Assembly: GCA_014192425.1 (NCBI GenBank)
Contig: BJHK01000027.1
Location: forward strand, 1 to 40,117
DNA: 40,117 bases
Direction of reading: 5' to 3'
From: Planctomycetia bacterium
GTDB lineage: Bacteria; Planctomycetota; Planctomycetia; Pirellulales; UBA1268
Part shown: in pieces, positions 7,813 to 16,291 of the stretch
Layout: the number at the start of each line of letters is the position of its first letter
Numbering within the stretch: the first letter of the stretch is position 1
Translations under genes and position numbers: made by a program
Notes under the pieces: model-generated
What the model saw: the letters and a program-made list of their open reading frames with translations, nothing else
Told to the model about the DNA's origin: nothing
The model's database searches: none

Positions 7813-8997
7813 ATGAATGCGGAGACATTTCTGACGATCGCGGCGGACTGGAGCCACTGGGACGCAGCCCCTCCGCGGTCCGTCCCCAGGTCCGTCCGGC
7901 TGCCGGTCGAACTGCGGCCGGACGTGGCACTCGTCATCCAGGGGGTGCGCCGCGGCGGCAAATCGACGCTGCTCCGGCAGCTGCTCGACCATTACGGCCT
8001 CGACCGCTCGCGGTGCCTGTTCGTGAACTTCGAGGATCCCAGGCTCGCGCCGGCACTCGACCATGTCACGCTGCAGCTGATGGTCGACGCCTTCGAGGCT
8101 GATCGCGGCCCCGGCTGCGCCTACTTTCTCGACGAGATCCAGTGGGTCGATGGCTGGCAGCGGTGGCTGCGGTCGCAGCTCGACCGGCCGCGCGGCAGGC
8201 GGTTCGTCGTCACCGGTTCCAATGCCCATCTGCTCTCGGGTGAACTCGCCTCCTCGCTCACCGGCCGGCACCATACGGTGGAGCTTTTTCCCTTCGACTT
8301 CGCGGAGTTTCGCCGCGCACGGCCACGGGCCACGCTCAGTGACTACCTGGAATGCGGCGGTTTTCCGGCGCCGGCCACGTCGCGCGACCGTGACCTCCTG
8401 CTCCGTGGATATTTTCAGGACATCGTCGACCGTGACATGCGGGACAGGGTGGCGGCCCGGTCAACCCGGCCGCTTCGGCAGTTGGTGCAGATGCTGTACG
8501 AGTCGGCCGGGGCCGAGATGAGCGTGCGGCGGGCGGCGGCGAGCCTGGGCATCTCGGTCGACACAACGAGCCTGTACATCGAGGCTGCGGAGACCGCTTA
8601 CCTTGCATTCGGCTGCCCGTTCTTCGCCTGGTCGGCCCGAAAGCGGGCGGCGCGGAATCGCAAGTTCTATCCCGTGGACACTGGGCTGCGCCGGATCGCG
8701 GTCGCGGCGACGGGGCAGGACCGGGGCAAGCAGCTCGAATGTGCCACGTACCTCTTGCTGCGGCGGCGGTTCGGTGAGGTGAGTTACTGGCGGGGTGCCG
8801 GCGAGGTCGATTTCGTGATCAATGCCGGTCGCGGACCGACCCCGGTGCAGGTGAGCTGGGATCAGCCGACGGAACGTGCCCGCCGGGCGGTGGACGAGTT
8901 TCACGAAGCCCATCCCACGGCCCGGGAACCGGTGTTCGTGACCGCCCGGTCGTTCGCGGCCGGCGTGCCCGATCTTCCGGGCCGTGAAGCCGGCTGA
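7813..8997 (+). CDS. AAA (AAA_14) ATPase with C-terminal DUF4143
   Basis: 394 residues from the ATG at 7813. Walker A is VIQGVRRGGKSTLLRQL (about residues 41-57), Walker B CAYFLDEIQWVDGW (about 102-115), and sensor-1 RRFVVTGSNAHLLSGELA. The sequence after SLTGRHHTVELFPFDFAEF matches the usual passage from AAA_14 to DUF4143. A winged-helix-like part (MSVRRAAASLGISVDTTSLY) precedes a nuclease-fold-like end with GAGEVDFVINAGRGPTPVQV, recalling the xEVDF...E/QVK core of restriction-like folds, but with Q where K or E is typical. Many such proteins are stand-alone accessory genes of unknown function. An upstream GTG at 7792 lies inside the repeats and is rejected. It converges tail-to-tail with the next gene without a gap. 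Confidence 0.85.
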   Translation: MNAETFLTIAADWSHWDAAPPRSVPRSVRLPVELRPDVALVIQGVRRGGKSTLLRQLLDHYGLDRSRCLFVNFEDPRLAPALDHVTLQLMVDAFEADRGPGCAYFLDEIQWVDGWQRWLRSQLDRPRGRRFVVTGSNAHLLSGELASSLTGRHHTVELFPFDFAEFRRARPRATLSDYLECGGFPAPATSRDRDLLLRGYFQDIVDRDMRDRVAARSTRPLRQLVQMLYESAGAEMSVRRAAASLGISVDTTSLYIEAAETAYLAFGCPFFAWSARKRAARNRKFYPVDTGLRRIAVAATGQDRGKQLECATYLLLRRRFGEVSYWRGAGEVDFVINAGRGPTPVQVSWDQPTERARRAVDEFHEAHPTAREPVFVTARSFAAGVPDLPGREAG

Positions 8998-9708
8998 TCA
9001 GCGCAGGTGAAAGTCGATCACCACCGGCAGGTGGTCGCTGGCGGTCTTGGCGAGGCTCGTGCGCACGACCCGGGCGTGGCGGACGTCGATCGGGCCGCGG
9101 ACGAAGGCCTTGTCGAGGGCGCCGACCGCGAGCCAGGCGGGAAACGTGCGGAACCGGCCGCGCGGGCTGGTCACCTGCCTGAACCCGTTCGCGGCGAGCG
9201 CCGCCGGGGCGAGCGAGTCGCGCCAGTCGTTGAAGTCGCCGACGATCAGCGTCGGGTGGCGGTCGGCGGAGCGGAAAAGCATGTGGCCGAGGAGCCGGCC
9301 CACCTGCCAGTGCCGCTCGCGCTCGGCGAGGCCGAGGTGGGTGTGGACGAGGTGCAGCGGCCCTTCCGGCGAGTCGACGACGAGAAGCTGGGCGCCACGC
9401 GGCTTCCGCGATCCCTGGCGGAGCGAGAGTCGGTGGCGGCCCGCGACCGGCCAGCGCGAGAGGACGAGGTTTCCATAACTGCCGTCGCCGACGGCGACAT
9501 TCGACTGGAACACCGCATGGCAACGCAGCACCCGGGCGAGGAGCCGGGGCTGGTCGTCGAAGCGGCTGCGCCGGACGAGCCGGTCCACCTCCTGGAGGCA
9601 GATGATGTCGGGGTTTTCGGTCTCGATGCAGTCGATGATCCGGGCGAGGGAGTACCGCCGGTCGCGGCCCCCGATCCCCTTGTGGATGTTCCAGCTCAGG
9701 AGCCGCAT
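8998..9708 (-). CDS. Endonuclease/exonuclease/phosphatase (EEP) family hydrolase
   Basis: 236 residues with the full EEP fold: RLLSWNIHKGIGG at the N-terminus (metal-site Asn), ICLQEVDRL (catalytic Glu), HTHLGLAERER, the IVGDFNDWRDS Asp/Asn pair and the C-terminal SDHLPVVIDF (catalytic Asp-His). These enzymes cleave phosphodiester bonds in DNA, phospholipids or inositol phosphates with Mg2+; the substrate here is not deducible. No signal peptide is seen, so it is probably cytoplasmic. It starts 3 bases after the stop of the upstream Fe-S protein gene and is likely in the same transcript. Its stop abuts the convergent ATPase stop. Confidence 0.9.
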   Translation of the reverse strand: MRLLSWNIHKGIGGRDRRYSLARIIDCIETENPDIICLQEVDRLVRRSRFDDQPRLLARVLRCHAVFQSNVAVGDGSYGNLVLSRWPVAGRHRLSLRQGSRKPRGAQLLVVDSPEGPLHLVHTHLGLAERERHWQVGRLLGHMLFRSADRHPTLIVGDFNDWRDSLAPAALAANGFRQVTSPRGRFRTFPAWLAVGALDKAFVRGPIDVRHARVVRTSLAKTASDHLPVVIDFHLR

Positions 9709-9711
9709 CGG

Positions 9712-10164
9712 TCAGCCGCCCGCGGCGCCGCGGCGCCGCATGTAGCAGGCCTGGACCCGGGCCACGCACGACCGGCCGTCGGCGCTTGTGCTGGCACAGG
9801 CCGCATCCGGGGCCGCGGCCCGGGCGACAATCGTCCGGACCCGCGTCGGCACGCCCTCGGCGAGGTCGCGGTCGACGTCGTCCACGGTCAGGCCGTGGCA
9901 GGCGCAGAGCGGCGCAGCCGGATCCTTGGGCCAGAACAGCCCGTGGGCATCGCTGACCGGGATCGACCGTTCGAGGAGGTCGAAGTAGGCGACGTCGCAG
10001 GATGGCGTGCCGCAGAAGTAAGCCGGCTCGCCGAGCGCGTCGCCGCGGCCGGGGCGGACGTGGGCGGCGAGCGTCACCGTGCCGACGGCGCTGCCGGCAT
10101 GGCCGCAGGCCGGGCAGAGCGGGGGCGTGTCGCCGTCGGGCTCGCGGCAGAAGGCCTTGTTCAT
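9712..10164 (-). CDS. Putative iron-sulfur cluster-binding metallochaperone (CopZ N-domain-like)
   Basis: 150 residues starting MNKAFCREPDGD. An N-terminal zinc-ribbon-like CPACGHAG is followed by YFCGTPSCDVAYFD and LCACHGLTVDDVDRDL. Cysteine spacing (CxxC, CxxxxxC, CxC) and the order of motifs match the CopZ N-terminal module of Archaeoglobus, which binds zinc and a 2Fe-2S cluster, and proteins annotated as Fe-S metallochaperones. The tail has three more cysteines (CASTSADGRSC, QACYMRRR) arranged like a BFD-type 2Fe-2S domain. It may act in copper or iron handling, but no transporter or heavy-metal gene is nearby. An upstream extension would start MADAPRCQ; the MNKAF start is preferred. Confidence 0.6.
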   Translation of the reverse strand: MNKAFCREPDGDTPPLCPACGHAGSAVGTVTLAAHVRPGRGDALGEPAYFCGTPSCDVAYFDLLERSIPVSDAHGLFWPKDPAAPLCACHGLTVDDVDRDLAEGVPTRVRTIVARAAAPDAACASTSADGRSCVARVQACYMRRRGAAGG

Positions 10165-10287
10165 GTGGGCAATTCTACCGCGTTGGCAGCGCGGGGCGTC
10201 GGCCAAATCGCCGCCGGCGTCTCTGCCATCTCAAGAGCGTGCTCTGGCACGACGCAGGCGTCGGTGGGCTGCCGTCGAGCCCGCCGC

Positions 10288-11508
10288 TCACTTCCAGCGA
10301 TAGGCCGAAAGCCCCTCGAGGTCGCGGACGTAGACCTCGTCTCCCTCGACCGCCAGGTGGGCCCAGCTCTCGGCCGTCGCCACCTTCGCCGTGCCGACGA
10401 GGTCGTATTGCTCGGGCGTCGCCCGGATCAGTCGCAGGTCGCCGGTCTCGTCGAGGGCTAGGATCCGGTCCCCCTGCGCGACCAGGCTCCAGTAGCGGCC
10501 AAAGGGCTTCGTCACCCACGCCTCCTTGCCGGTGGCGAGGTCGAGACAGGCGAACCGCTGGTTCCGCAGGTGCACGTAGGCGTGGCCGCCGATCACGATC
10601 GGCGACGACATATAGCCCTGAATCTTGTTCCGCCACACCTGCTCCACCGGCTTCTCGGCCCGGGCCGGATCGACGGCAAACAGCCACGAGCCACCGCCGT
10701 AGCTCGTCGTGAACACCTTGCCGTCGTGCACGATCGGCGTGACGATGTTCATGCCCCGAAAGGCCTCGACCTTCGTCTTCCAGAGCACCGTGCCCGCCTC
10801 GGGATCGATGCCGGCGAGGTCGTCGCGGGTCTGGACGAGAATCTGCGGCGCGCCGCCGAGTTCGACCGGATAGGGAGACGAAAACGCGCTGCCCATCATG
10901 CCGCCGCCGTCGTCGAGCACACGCCACACGACCTTGCCCGTTCTCTTGTCGAGCTTCACGAAGCCCGCGCCGGCCTGGACGAAGACGTGGTCGCCGCGGA
11001 CCAGCGGGCTCGACACGAACCCGAACGAGGGCAGGGGGCTCTTCAGGTCCTGCATGAAGTCGAGCCGCCAGATTTCCCGGCCGGTGGCGACGTCGAGGCA
11101 GACGAGCACGTCACGCATCCCGGCGACGTAGACGCGGTCGCCGTCCACACAGGGAGTGGAGCGGATCCAGGAGCCGTTGGAGGCGGCGAAGAACGGCACC
11201 TTGAGGGAGCCCTCCCACGACGCCTGCCAGAGTTCCCGCCCGCTGACGCGGTCGAGCGCCCGCACGTGCTCCGTCTTCTTGTCACGGGTCTCGGTGACGA
11301 TCACGGCCCGGCCGGCGATCACCGGTCCGGAGTAGCTCGGGCCGAGGTCGAGCCGCCAGCGTTTTTCCAGCCGCGACTCGTCGAGGCCGTCGGGCCAGCG
11401 CCGGTCCGCGGCCACGAAGCCGTCCCGGTTCGGCCCGCGCCACTGCCCCCACGGCGTCTCGGCGTGGGCCGTCGCCGCGACCAGCATGACCACGGCGAAC
11501 GTCCGCAT
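10288..11508 (-). CDS. Secreted PQQ-like beta-propeller (outer-membrane assembly BamB-like) protein
   Basis: 406 residues. The signal peptide is MRTFAVVMLVAATAHA, then the planctomycete-typical WGQWRGPNRDGF. Repeated blades carry the PQQ-like pattern: LDRVSGRELWQASWEG, LDVATGREIWRLDF, LDKRTGKVVWRVLDD, IDPEAGTVLWKTKVEA and LDLATGKEAWVTKPFG, each with the closing A/TG...W. An eight-bladed propeller in the periplasm is expected. There are no PQQ-dehydrogenase catalytic residues, so it is probably a scaffold or binding protein. GGAGGA sits just upstream of the ATG at 11508. Open frame continues upstream through the hairpin repeat, but the signal peptide and ribosome binding site fix the start here. 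Confidence 0.88.
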   Translation of the reverse strand: MRTFAVVMLVAATAHAETPWGQWRGPNRDGFVAADRRWPDGLDESRLEKRWRLDLGPSYSGPVIAGRAVIVTETRDKKTEHVRALDRVSGRELWQASWEGSLKVPFFAASNGSWIRSTPCVDGDRVYVAGMRDVLVCLDVATGREIWRLDFMQDLKSPLPSFGFVSSPLVRGDHVFVQAGAGFVKLDKRTGKVVWRVLDDGGGMMGSAFSSPYPVELGGAPQILVQTRDDLAGIDPEAGTVLWKTKVEAFRGMNIVTPIVHDGKVFTTSYGGGSWLFAVDPARAEKPVEQVWRNKIQGYMSSPIVIGGHAYVHLRNQRFACLDLATGKEAWVTKPFGRYWSLVAQGDRILALDETGDLRLIRATPEQYDLVGTAKVATAESWAHLAVEGDEVYVRDLEGLSAYRWK

Positions 11509-11522
11509 CACGCGTCCTCCAA

Positions 11523-11589
11523 AAAAGGTGCCAGCCACCAAATCTGGGTAACTTAGCAGATTGCCCAGATTTGGTGGCTGGCACCTTTT
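11523..11589. repeat. REP-like perfect 26-bp inverted repeat between divergent genes
   Basis: Left arm 11523-11548 and right arm 11564-11589 are exact reverse complements (26 of 26) around a 15-base loop ending TAGCAGATTG. Each arm holds GGTGCCAGCCACC, itself a small GGTG/CACC dyad, so the element is a nested palindrome flanked by A4/T4. It takes up most of the 93 bases between the start codons at 11508 (minus) and 11602 (plus). The second such element is at 18412-18478, and single arms are at 31429, 31557 and 32298. Confidence 0.9.
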
Positions 11590-11601
11590 GCGGATCGCAC
11601 C

Positions 11602-14600
11602 ATGCTCGACTTCGACACCGGCCACCGGCTCCTCGCAGAACTCCGGCTTCCGATCGATCGCTCCGCCGAATTCGCGGCCCGCGCCGCCACGCTGCCCGCT
11701 CCGCTCGCCGCCATCGCGGGCCGGTTCATCGCCGCGCGGGCGGCCGGCACGGCCGCCGACGAGTGGGCCGGCGTCGCCGCCGACCTCGCGGGCTGCGACG
11801 AACGCCAGCTCGTCGATATCTTTTCGGTGCTCCTGCCTGGTCTCGCCGCCGCCGCGGTGCGGACCTGGCGGTCGATCGGCGCCGGTTTCATCTCGGATTT
11901 CCGGTCGCCGCTCCCCTGCCGCGCCCGCGATCCGGGGGTAAACCTCGGCAAGCAGATGGACTGGCTGCGGGCGACGCAGCGGGTGTTTCTGGACTATCCC
12001 GCCGGGATCACGACCGCCGAGGGACTCGCCGTCTGGGCCCCGTACTTCGTCGAGCCGCTGATCCGCAGGATCTTCGAGACGCTCGTGCTTATCGAGGGGG
12101 CAGAAGCGACGGAGCACGTGGGGCGACTCCTTGCCGGCGTGATCGACGAGGGGGACGACGCCGGCCACAACGTTCTCGACACGCTGCGGCTCACGCTCGA
12201 CGATCGCCATCCCGCCAGCATGTTCGCCGGCCACGTGCCGCGGGCCTTGTGGCGGAGCGGCAATGCCGAGGCGCACGCCGCGCTCCTCGAATGCCTAGCC
12301 TCGGGGCAGGGCCGTGATCATCACCGGCTCATCGTGCGCGGAGCCGCCGAGGCGGGCCTCGACCACGTGCAAAGCGTGCTCCGCTGCCTGCTCGCCCACC
12401 GGGATGCCCTGTCGCCGGCGGTGAGAACCGAAATCCTCGGCTGGTTCGGGCTGCCCGCCGCCGATAGCCCGGCGGACGCAATCGCCGGCTTCGTCGAGCA
12501 GATCCTCGAGGCCATCGACGCCCGGTCGCTGGGCCTGCCGTGCCCCACCGACTCGCCAGGCCTGTTGTTCCACGCCTGGGCTGCGCTGGCCGAGGACGTG
12601 CACGCGGGGGGGCCGATCCTCGCGCAGGTCCTCGCCGGCGAAGACATTGACGCCAGGGTCGGCGCGGTCCTGCTCGCCGGCCGTGTTTCCCATCCCGCGG
12701 CCCTGCCGGTTCTCGACACGGCACTGTCCGATCCAGATCTGCGTGTCGCCCTAATCGCCGTCAGCCCCCTGGAAGAGGCCAAACGGCAAGCCGCACCTGC
12801 GGACCGGCCGAACCGGCTGCGGCGGCTCATCGACCTTGCCCGGCGGGTGATCGACGCAGAGCCCGGCCTTGAAGCCCTGAGCGGTGCCCACCCGGGCACG
12901 TTCCTCGTCCGCATCCAGGCCGCCATGAGGAATGCCTGGGCCGATGAGCCGGTGACGGTGCTCGGCGACATGATCGACAGGCCAGAGTTCTACCAGTACC
13001 TGTACCTTCCCGCCGATTACTGTCCCCCGGACACCGCTGCAATCGAGCCGCTGATCGATCGGGCCCGGCCGCTCCCGCGGGGGCAGTCGTTGGCCGACAC
13101 CCGCCCCCACTGCTTCCTCGCCCGGGCCGTGATGACGCCCGCCCAATGGTACCGCTGGCTGGCACCGCAGGCCGAATCACAGGCGGGCATCGGGTGGCAG
13201 CAGCGTCGACTCGTTCGGAACCTCGACACCGAAGGCATGACCTCGGTCTGTGAACGCCTCTGCTCAGATCCCCGACCGCGGGTCCGCCGCGCCGGCCTGA
13301 AGATCGTTCTCGAGGCCCTCGAAACTGCCGGCGGCGGCCGGTGCCTGAACCTGGCGCGGTCAATTGTCCGCGACACGGCCCGCAGCCCGCGGCAGTCCGT
13401 CGAGTCGGACGACGAGTCCGTCCTGCTGGCGGCGATCGAGGCCGACCTCGCCAGGCGGGACGGCGTCGAGATCCCCTCGCTGCCCGGCGCCGTCGGCGCC
13501 GCGTTTCCCGATCTCGTGGCCACGCCGCGGTGGACGCCCCGGCCGCGGCCGATCCGCCGATTCACGCCCCGCTGCGCGGCCCTGTTCGCCGCCCTCGACA
13601 CCGTCGTCGGCGACTTCTTCGCGGAGCATGGGGACGTGCTCCGCGACCTGGCAACGCGGATTCCCGGCGACCATCGCCCGGCCGAAAGTCGCGCCCAGTC
13701 GCTCGACCGACTTCCGTGGTTCCGACCGCACCTCGCCCCGTGGCTCGATCGGCTGCATCTGCGGGCGGTCGAGTGGTGGTCTGGGAACGGACCGCAGGCG
13801 GAGCAGGGGGACGGCCTCGACCTCGTCCGCCTCGGCACGCTCCGGCGCGGCGTGTTCGTTGACGATTTCAAGCGGACACATCTCGAGTCCATCGGGATCG
13901 ACTTTGGCCCGCTCGTCGCGCTGCAGGTGCCGCAGGGGCTGTTCGGTCGGCTGGAGCCCACCGGCGGCTCCGAGCCGGAAGTGGTCGCGGAGTTCGCCGC
14001 CATCGGCGCGGCGAACCACGCGCGGACGGTGTGCATGCTGTTCGAGCATGTTCTCGCGCTCCGTGGCACGTGGCAGGACTACGACTGGATGCTGGATGTC
14101 GCCGAAACGATGTGCGCCGCCGTGTCCGCGGAGCTGCTTATGTACATGGACCGCAGTCTCTCCGTCGTGTACGGGCAGGTCGTCCCGGTCGAGGCCTGGC
14201 TGCGTTCCCCCGCCGCCCTGCATGCGGAACGGGAGCCTGTCGAGATCGTCCGCAGGCTGTTCGTCATCCGGCGGCACACCGGCTCCTGGCGCTGGCACGA
14301 CGGGACAGATGACGGGTTTTACCTGCGCAGCCATGCCGGCGGCGGCGCGACGCTCGCCGACATGCTGCGGGCCGTGCTGGACAAACCCCCGAGCACCTGG
14401 GAGTCCCCGCGGCTTCCGCGGGAGTTTGTCGAGCAGAGCCGGACGATGTCGCCCCAGCGGGCGGAGGACTTCATCGCTTTGCGCGACCGGCTGGCGGCGT
14501 GCCTCGTCGCTGCCGAGACCACCCGCGCCAACGACACGCCGACCGACTGGACGACGCTGGCCGCCACGGTGGGCCATCTCGAGGGCTTCGAGCACTGGCT

Positions 14601-16275
14601 GCGGGCGGTGGAGGGGAGTGCCGCCATCGGGCTCGCGCGGCTCGCGGGCGACCGCACGTCCCGGCGCCAAACGATCTCCAGGCTGGTGAAGTCGATTCAT
14701 CCCCAGCCAACGCTCGATCAAGATGCGGCGGTCGCCGGCATCGCCGACCTGCTGGCACGGCGGCGGGTGACGCAGGCCCATCTTCTCCAGGCGGCGTTCC
14801 TCGCCCCGCAGTGGCTCGGGATCGTCGGCCGGGCGATCGGCTGGCCCGAGCTGCCGCGGCTCTACGAATGGCTCACCGAACTCGAGCGGGTCGCCACGGC
14901 CTGGAATGACGAGGATGACGCCCCATCCGCAGACGACGATGCCGACCCGCCGGCGGCGAACGAACCCGCCGCCGGGCCGGCAGCGACCGCCGCCTCCCCG
15001 ACCGTGGAACGCTGGTACGAACGGGTGCCCGACGGCCTCGACGACCGGCAGATCACACGCCTGCTCGGTGCCGCCCGCGTGATCATGGCCCCAAAACTCC
15101 TCGAGCAGGTGCGGACCTGCATCAACATCCTCCATCAACGGGTCGATCGTGGTCAGCTCGTCGCGAGGGCCCTCGCGGCCGAGATGCCGATCGACCCGAT
15201 GCCGTTGGCGTTCGTGCCGCTCACGCCCGGGGCGGGACGGTTGCCCGACCTGATCGAGCGGCGGCAGGCCCTCGCCCACCTCCGGCAGGTCGCCGGGACG
15301 GTGCGGCGCAAGCGAGACGCGATCGAGACGGTCGATCGCGCGTTGAGCCTGCTCGCTCGCAGGGCGGGCCTCGGCACAGCGGAGCGACTCGACTGGCTGC
15401 TCGCGGCCGCGGCCGGCTACGAGAGGCCGGACGTGGTGACCGCGGAGGAGTGCGAGGCGCGGATCGTAATCGATCGATGGGGCAGGCCGGCCTGCCTGTT
15501 CACGAAGCGGGGCAAGGGCGTGAAGACCGCGGCCGCACCGCTCAAGAAGCACCCCGGATTCAAATCGTTCCAACAGCGGTTCAAAGCCGTGCAGGCCTTC
15601 TTCGATCTCACCTGCAGCATGGCGACGGAGGCCATGCTGCGGTGCTGGTGGCACGCGGCCGACGAGTGGGCGTGGCTCGGGCGGCATCCGCTCGTGCAGG
15701 GTGTGCTCTCGGCCCTGCTCGTGACCGACGGCGGACGGGTCGGCCTGCTCACGGCTGACGGCCGCGGACTGACCGGCGTCGACGGTCGGTTCGCGCCGCT
15801 CAATGCGTCCGCTCCGCTCCGCATCGTACACCCGGTGGAACTTGCGATCTCCGGCGACCTGCCGGCGTGGATCGCCCGCCTGCAAGCCGAGGGAATCGGG
15901 CAGCCGTTCGAGCAGGTGGAACGTCGGGTGCATCTGGCCGCGGATCATCCCGGCATCGACGAGGCCGGGGAGTTTCGGCCGCTTCCGCAGGCCGTCTGCG
16001 ATGACCAACGGCTCGCTGCCGCCCTGTATGCCGCGGGCTGGCGGGGCATTTTCGAGCCGGGAGTGAGGTGGCGACGGTTCCCCTCCTTCAGTATCGAGGC
16101 CCGCGTGGCTCTCGAGGCCGGCCTCGACGGCGCGACCCGGGTGACGACGCTCTCGTTCACGACCCGGGCGTCGCGGCCGCTTTCGATGGGTGCCGTGCCG
16201 CCGATCGTGTTTTCGGAGGCGGTTCGCGATCTGGAACGGGCCGCGGAGGCGGCGCAGGTCGGCGGGCCATCCTGA
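11602..16275 (+). CDS. Giant DUF4132-domain protein (DUF5724/DUF4132-type, HEAT-like)
   Basis: 1557 residues and cytoplasmic, with no signal peptide or membrane helix. The first 650 residues are Ala/Leu/Arg-rich short helices with HEAT-like periodicity (e.g. PRVRRAGLKIVLEAL). An acidic linker (EDDAPSADDDADPPAANEP, about residues 1109-1127) separates the large N-terminal part from the C-terminus. The C-terminus looks like DUF4132: PLKKHPGFKSFQQRFKAVQ, then RCWWHAADEWAWLGRHPL, VQGVLSALLVTDG, RIVHPVELA and a final RPLSMGAVPPIVFSEAVRDL. In WGR/MolR-type DUF4132 proteins of other bacteria the function is unknown. The WGR domain is not seen here. It begins 12 bases after the hairpin repeat and converges with dcp. 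Confidence 0.65.
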   Translation: MLDFDTGHRLLAELRLPIDRSAEFAARAATLPAPLAAIAGRFIAARAAGTAADEWAGVAADLAGCDERQLVDIFSVLLPGLAAAAVRTWRSIGAGFISDFRSPLPCRARDPGVNLGKQMDWLRATQRVFLDYPAGITTAEGLAVWAPYFVEPLIRRIFETLVLIEGAEATEHVGRLLAGVIDEGDDAGHNVLDTLRLTLDDRHPASMFAGHVPRALWRSGNAEAHAALLECLASGQGRDHHRLIVRGAAEAGLDHVQSVLRCLLAHRDALSPAVRTEILGWFGLPAADSPADAIAGFVEQILEAIDARSLGLPCPTDSPGLLFHAWAALAEDVHAGGPILAQVLAGEDIDARVGAVLLAGRVSHPAALPVLDTALSDPDLRVALIAVSPLEEAKRQAAPADRPNRLRRLIDLARRVIDAEPGLEALSGAHPGTFLVRIQAAMRNAWADEPVTVLGDMIDRPEFYQYLYLPADYCPPDTAAIEPLIDRARPLPRGQSLADTRPHCFLARAVMTPAQWYRWLAPQAESQAGIGWQQRRLVRNLDTEGMTSVCERLCSDPRPRVRRAGLKIVLEALETAGGGRCLNLARSIVRDTARSPRQSVESDDESVLLAAIEADLARRDGVEIPSLPGAVGAAFPDLVATPRWTPRPRPIRRFTPRCAALFAALDTVVGDFFAEHGDVLRDLATRIPGDHRPAESRAQSLDRLPWFRPHLAPWLDRLHLRAVEWWSGNGPQAEQGDGLDLVRLGTLRRGVFVDDFKRTHLESIGIDFGPLVALQVPQGLFGRLEPTGGSEPEVVAEFAAIGAANHARTVCMLFEHVLALRGTWQDYDWMLDVAETMCAAVSAELLMYMDRSLSVVYGQVVPVEAWLRSPAALHAEREPVEIVRRLFVIRRHTGSWRWHDGTDDGFYLRSHAGGGATLADMLRAVLDKPPSTWESPRLPREFVEQSRTMSPQRAEDFIALRDRLAACLVAAETTRANDTPTDWTTLAATVGHLEGFEHWLRAVEGSAAIGLARLAGDRTSRRQTISRLVKSIHPQPTLDQDAAVAGIADLLARRRVTQAHLLQAAFLAPQWLGIVGRAIGWPELPRLYEWLTELERVATAWNDEDDAPSADDDADPPAANEPAAGPAATAASPTVERWYERVPDGLDDRQITRLLGAARVIMAPKLLEQVRTCINILHQRVDRGQLVARALAAEMPIDPMPLAFVPLTPGAGRLPDLIERRQALAHLRQVAGTVRRKRDAIETVDRALSLLARRAGLGTAERLDWLLAAAAGYERPDVVTAEECEARIVIDRWGRPACLFTKRGKGVKTAAAPLKKHPGFKSFQQRFKAVQAFFDLTCSMATEAMLRCWWHAADEWAWLGRHPLVQGVLSALLVTDGGRVGLLTADGRGLTGVDGRFAPLNASAPLRIVHPVELAISGDLPAWIARLQAEGIGQPFEQVERRVHLAADHPGIDEAGEFRPLPQAVCDDQRLAAALYAAGWRGIFEPGVRWRRFPSFSIEARVALEAGLDGATRVTTLSFTTRASRPLSMGAVPPIVFSEAVRDLERAAEAAQVGGPS

Positions 16276-16291
16276 AAGCGGGCCGGGCGGG

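Noticed and set aside
11523-11589. Hairpin considered as an intrinsic terminator
   Set aside because: Stem plus T-run looks right, but the two flanking genes are divergent, so no known transcript ends here. The repeat family explains it.
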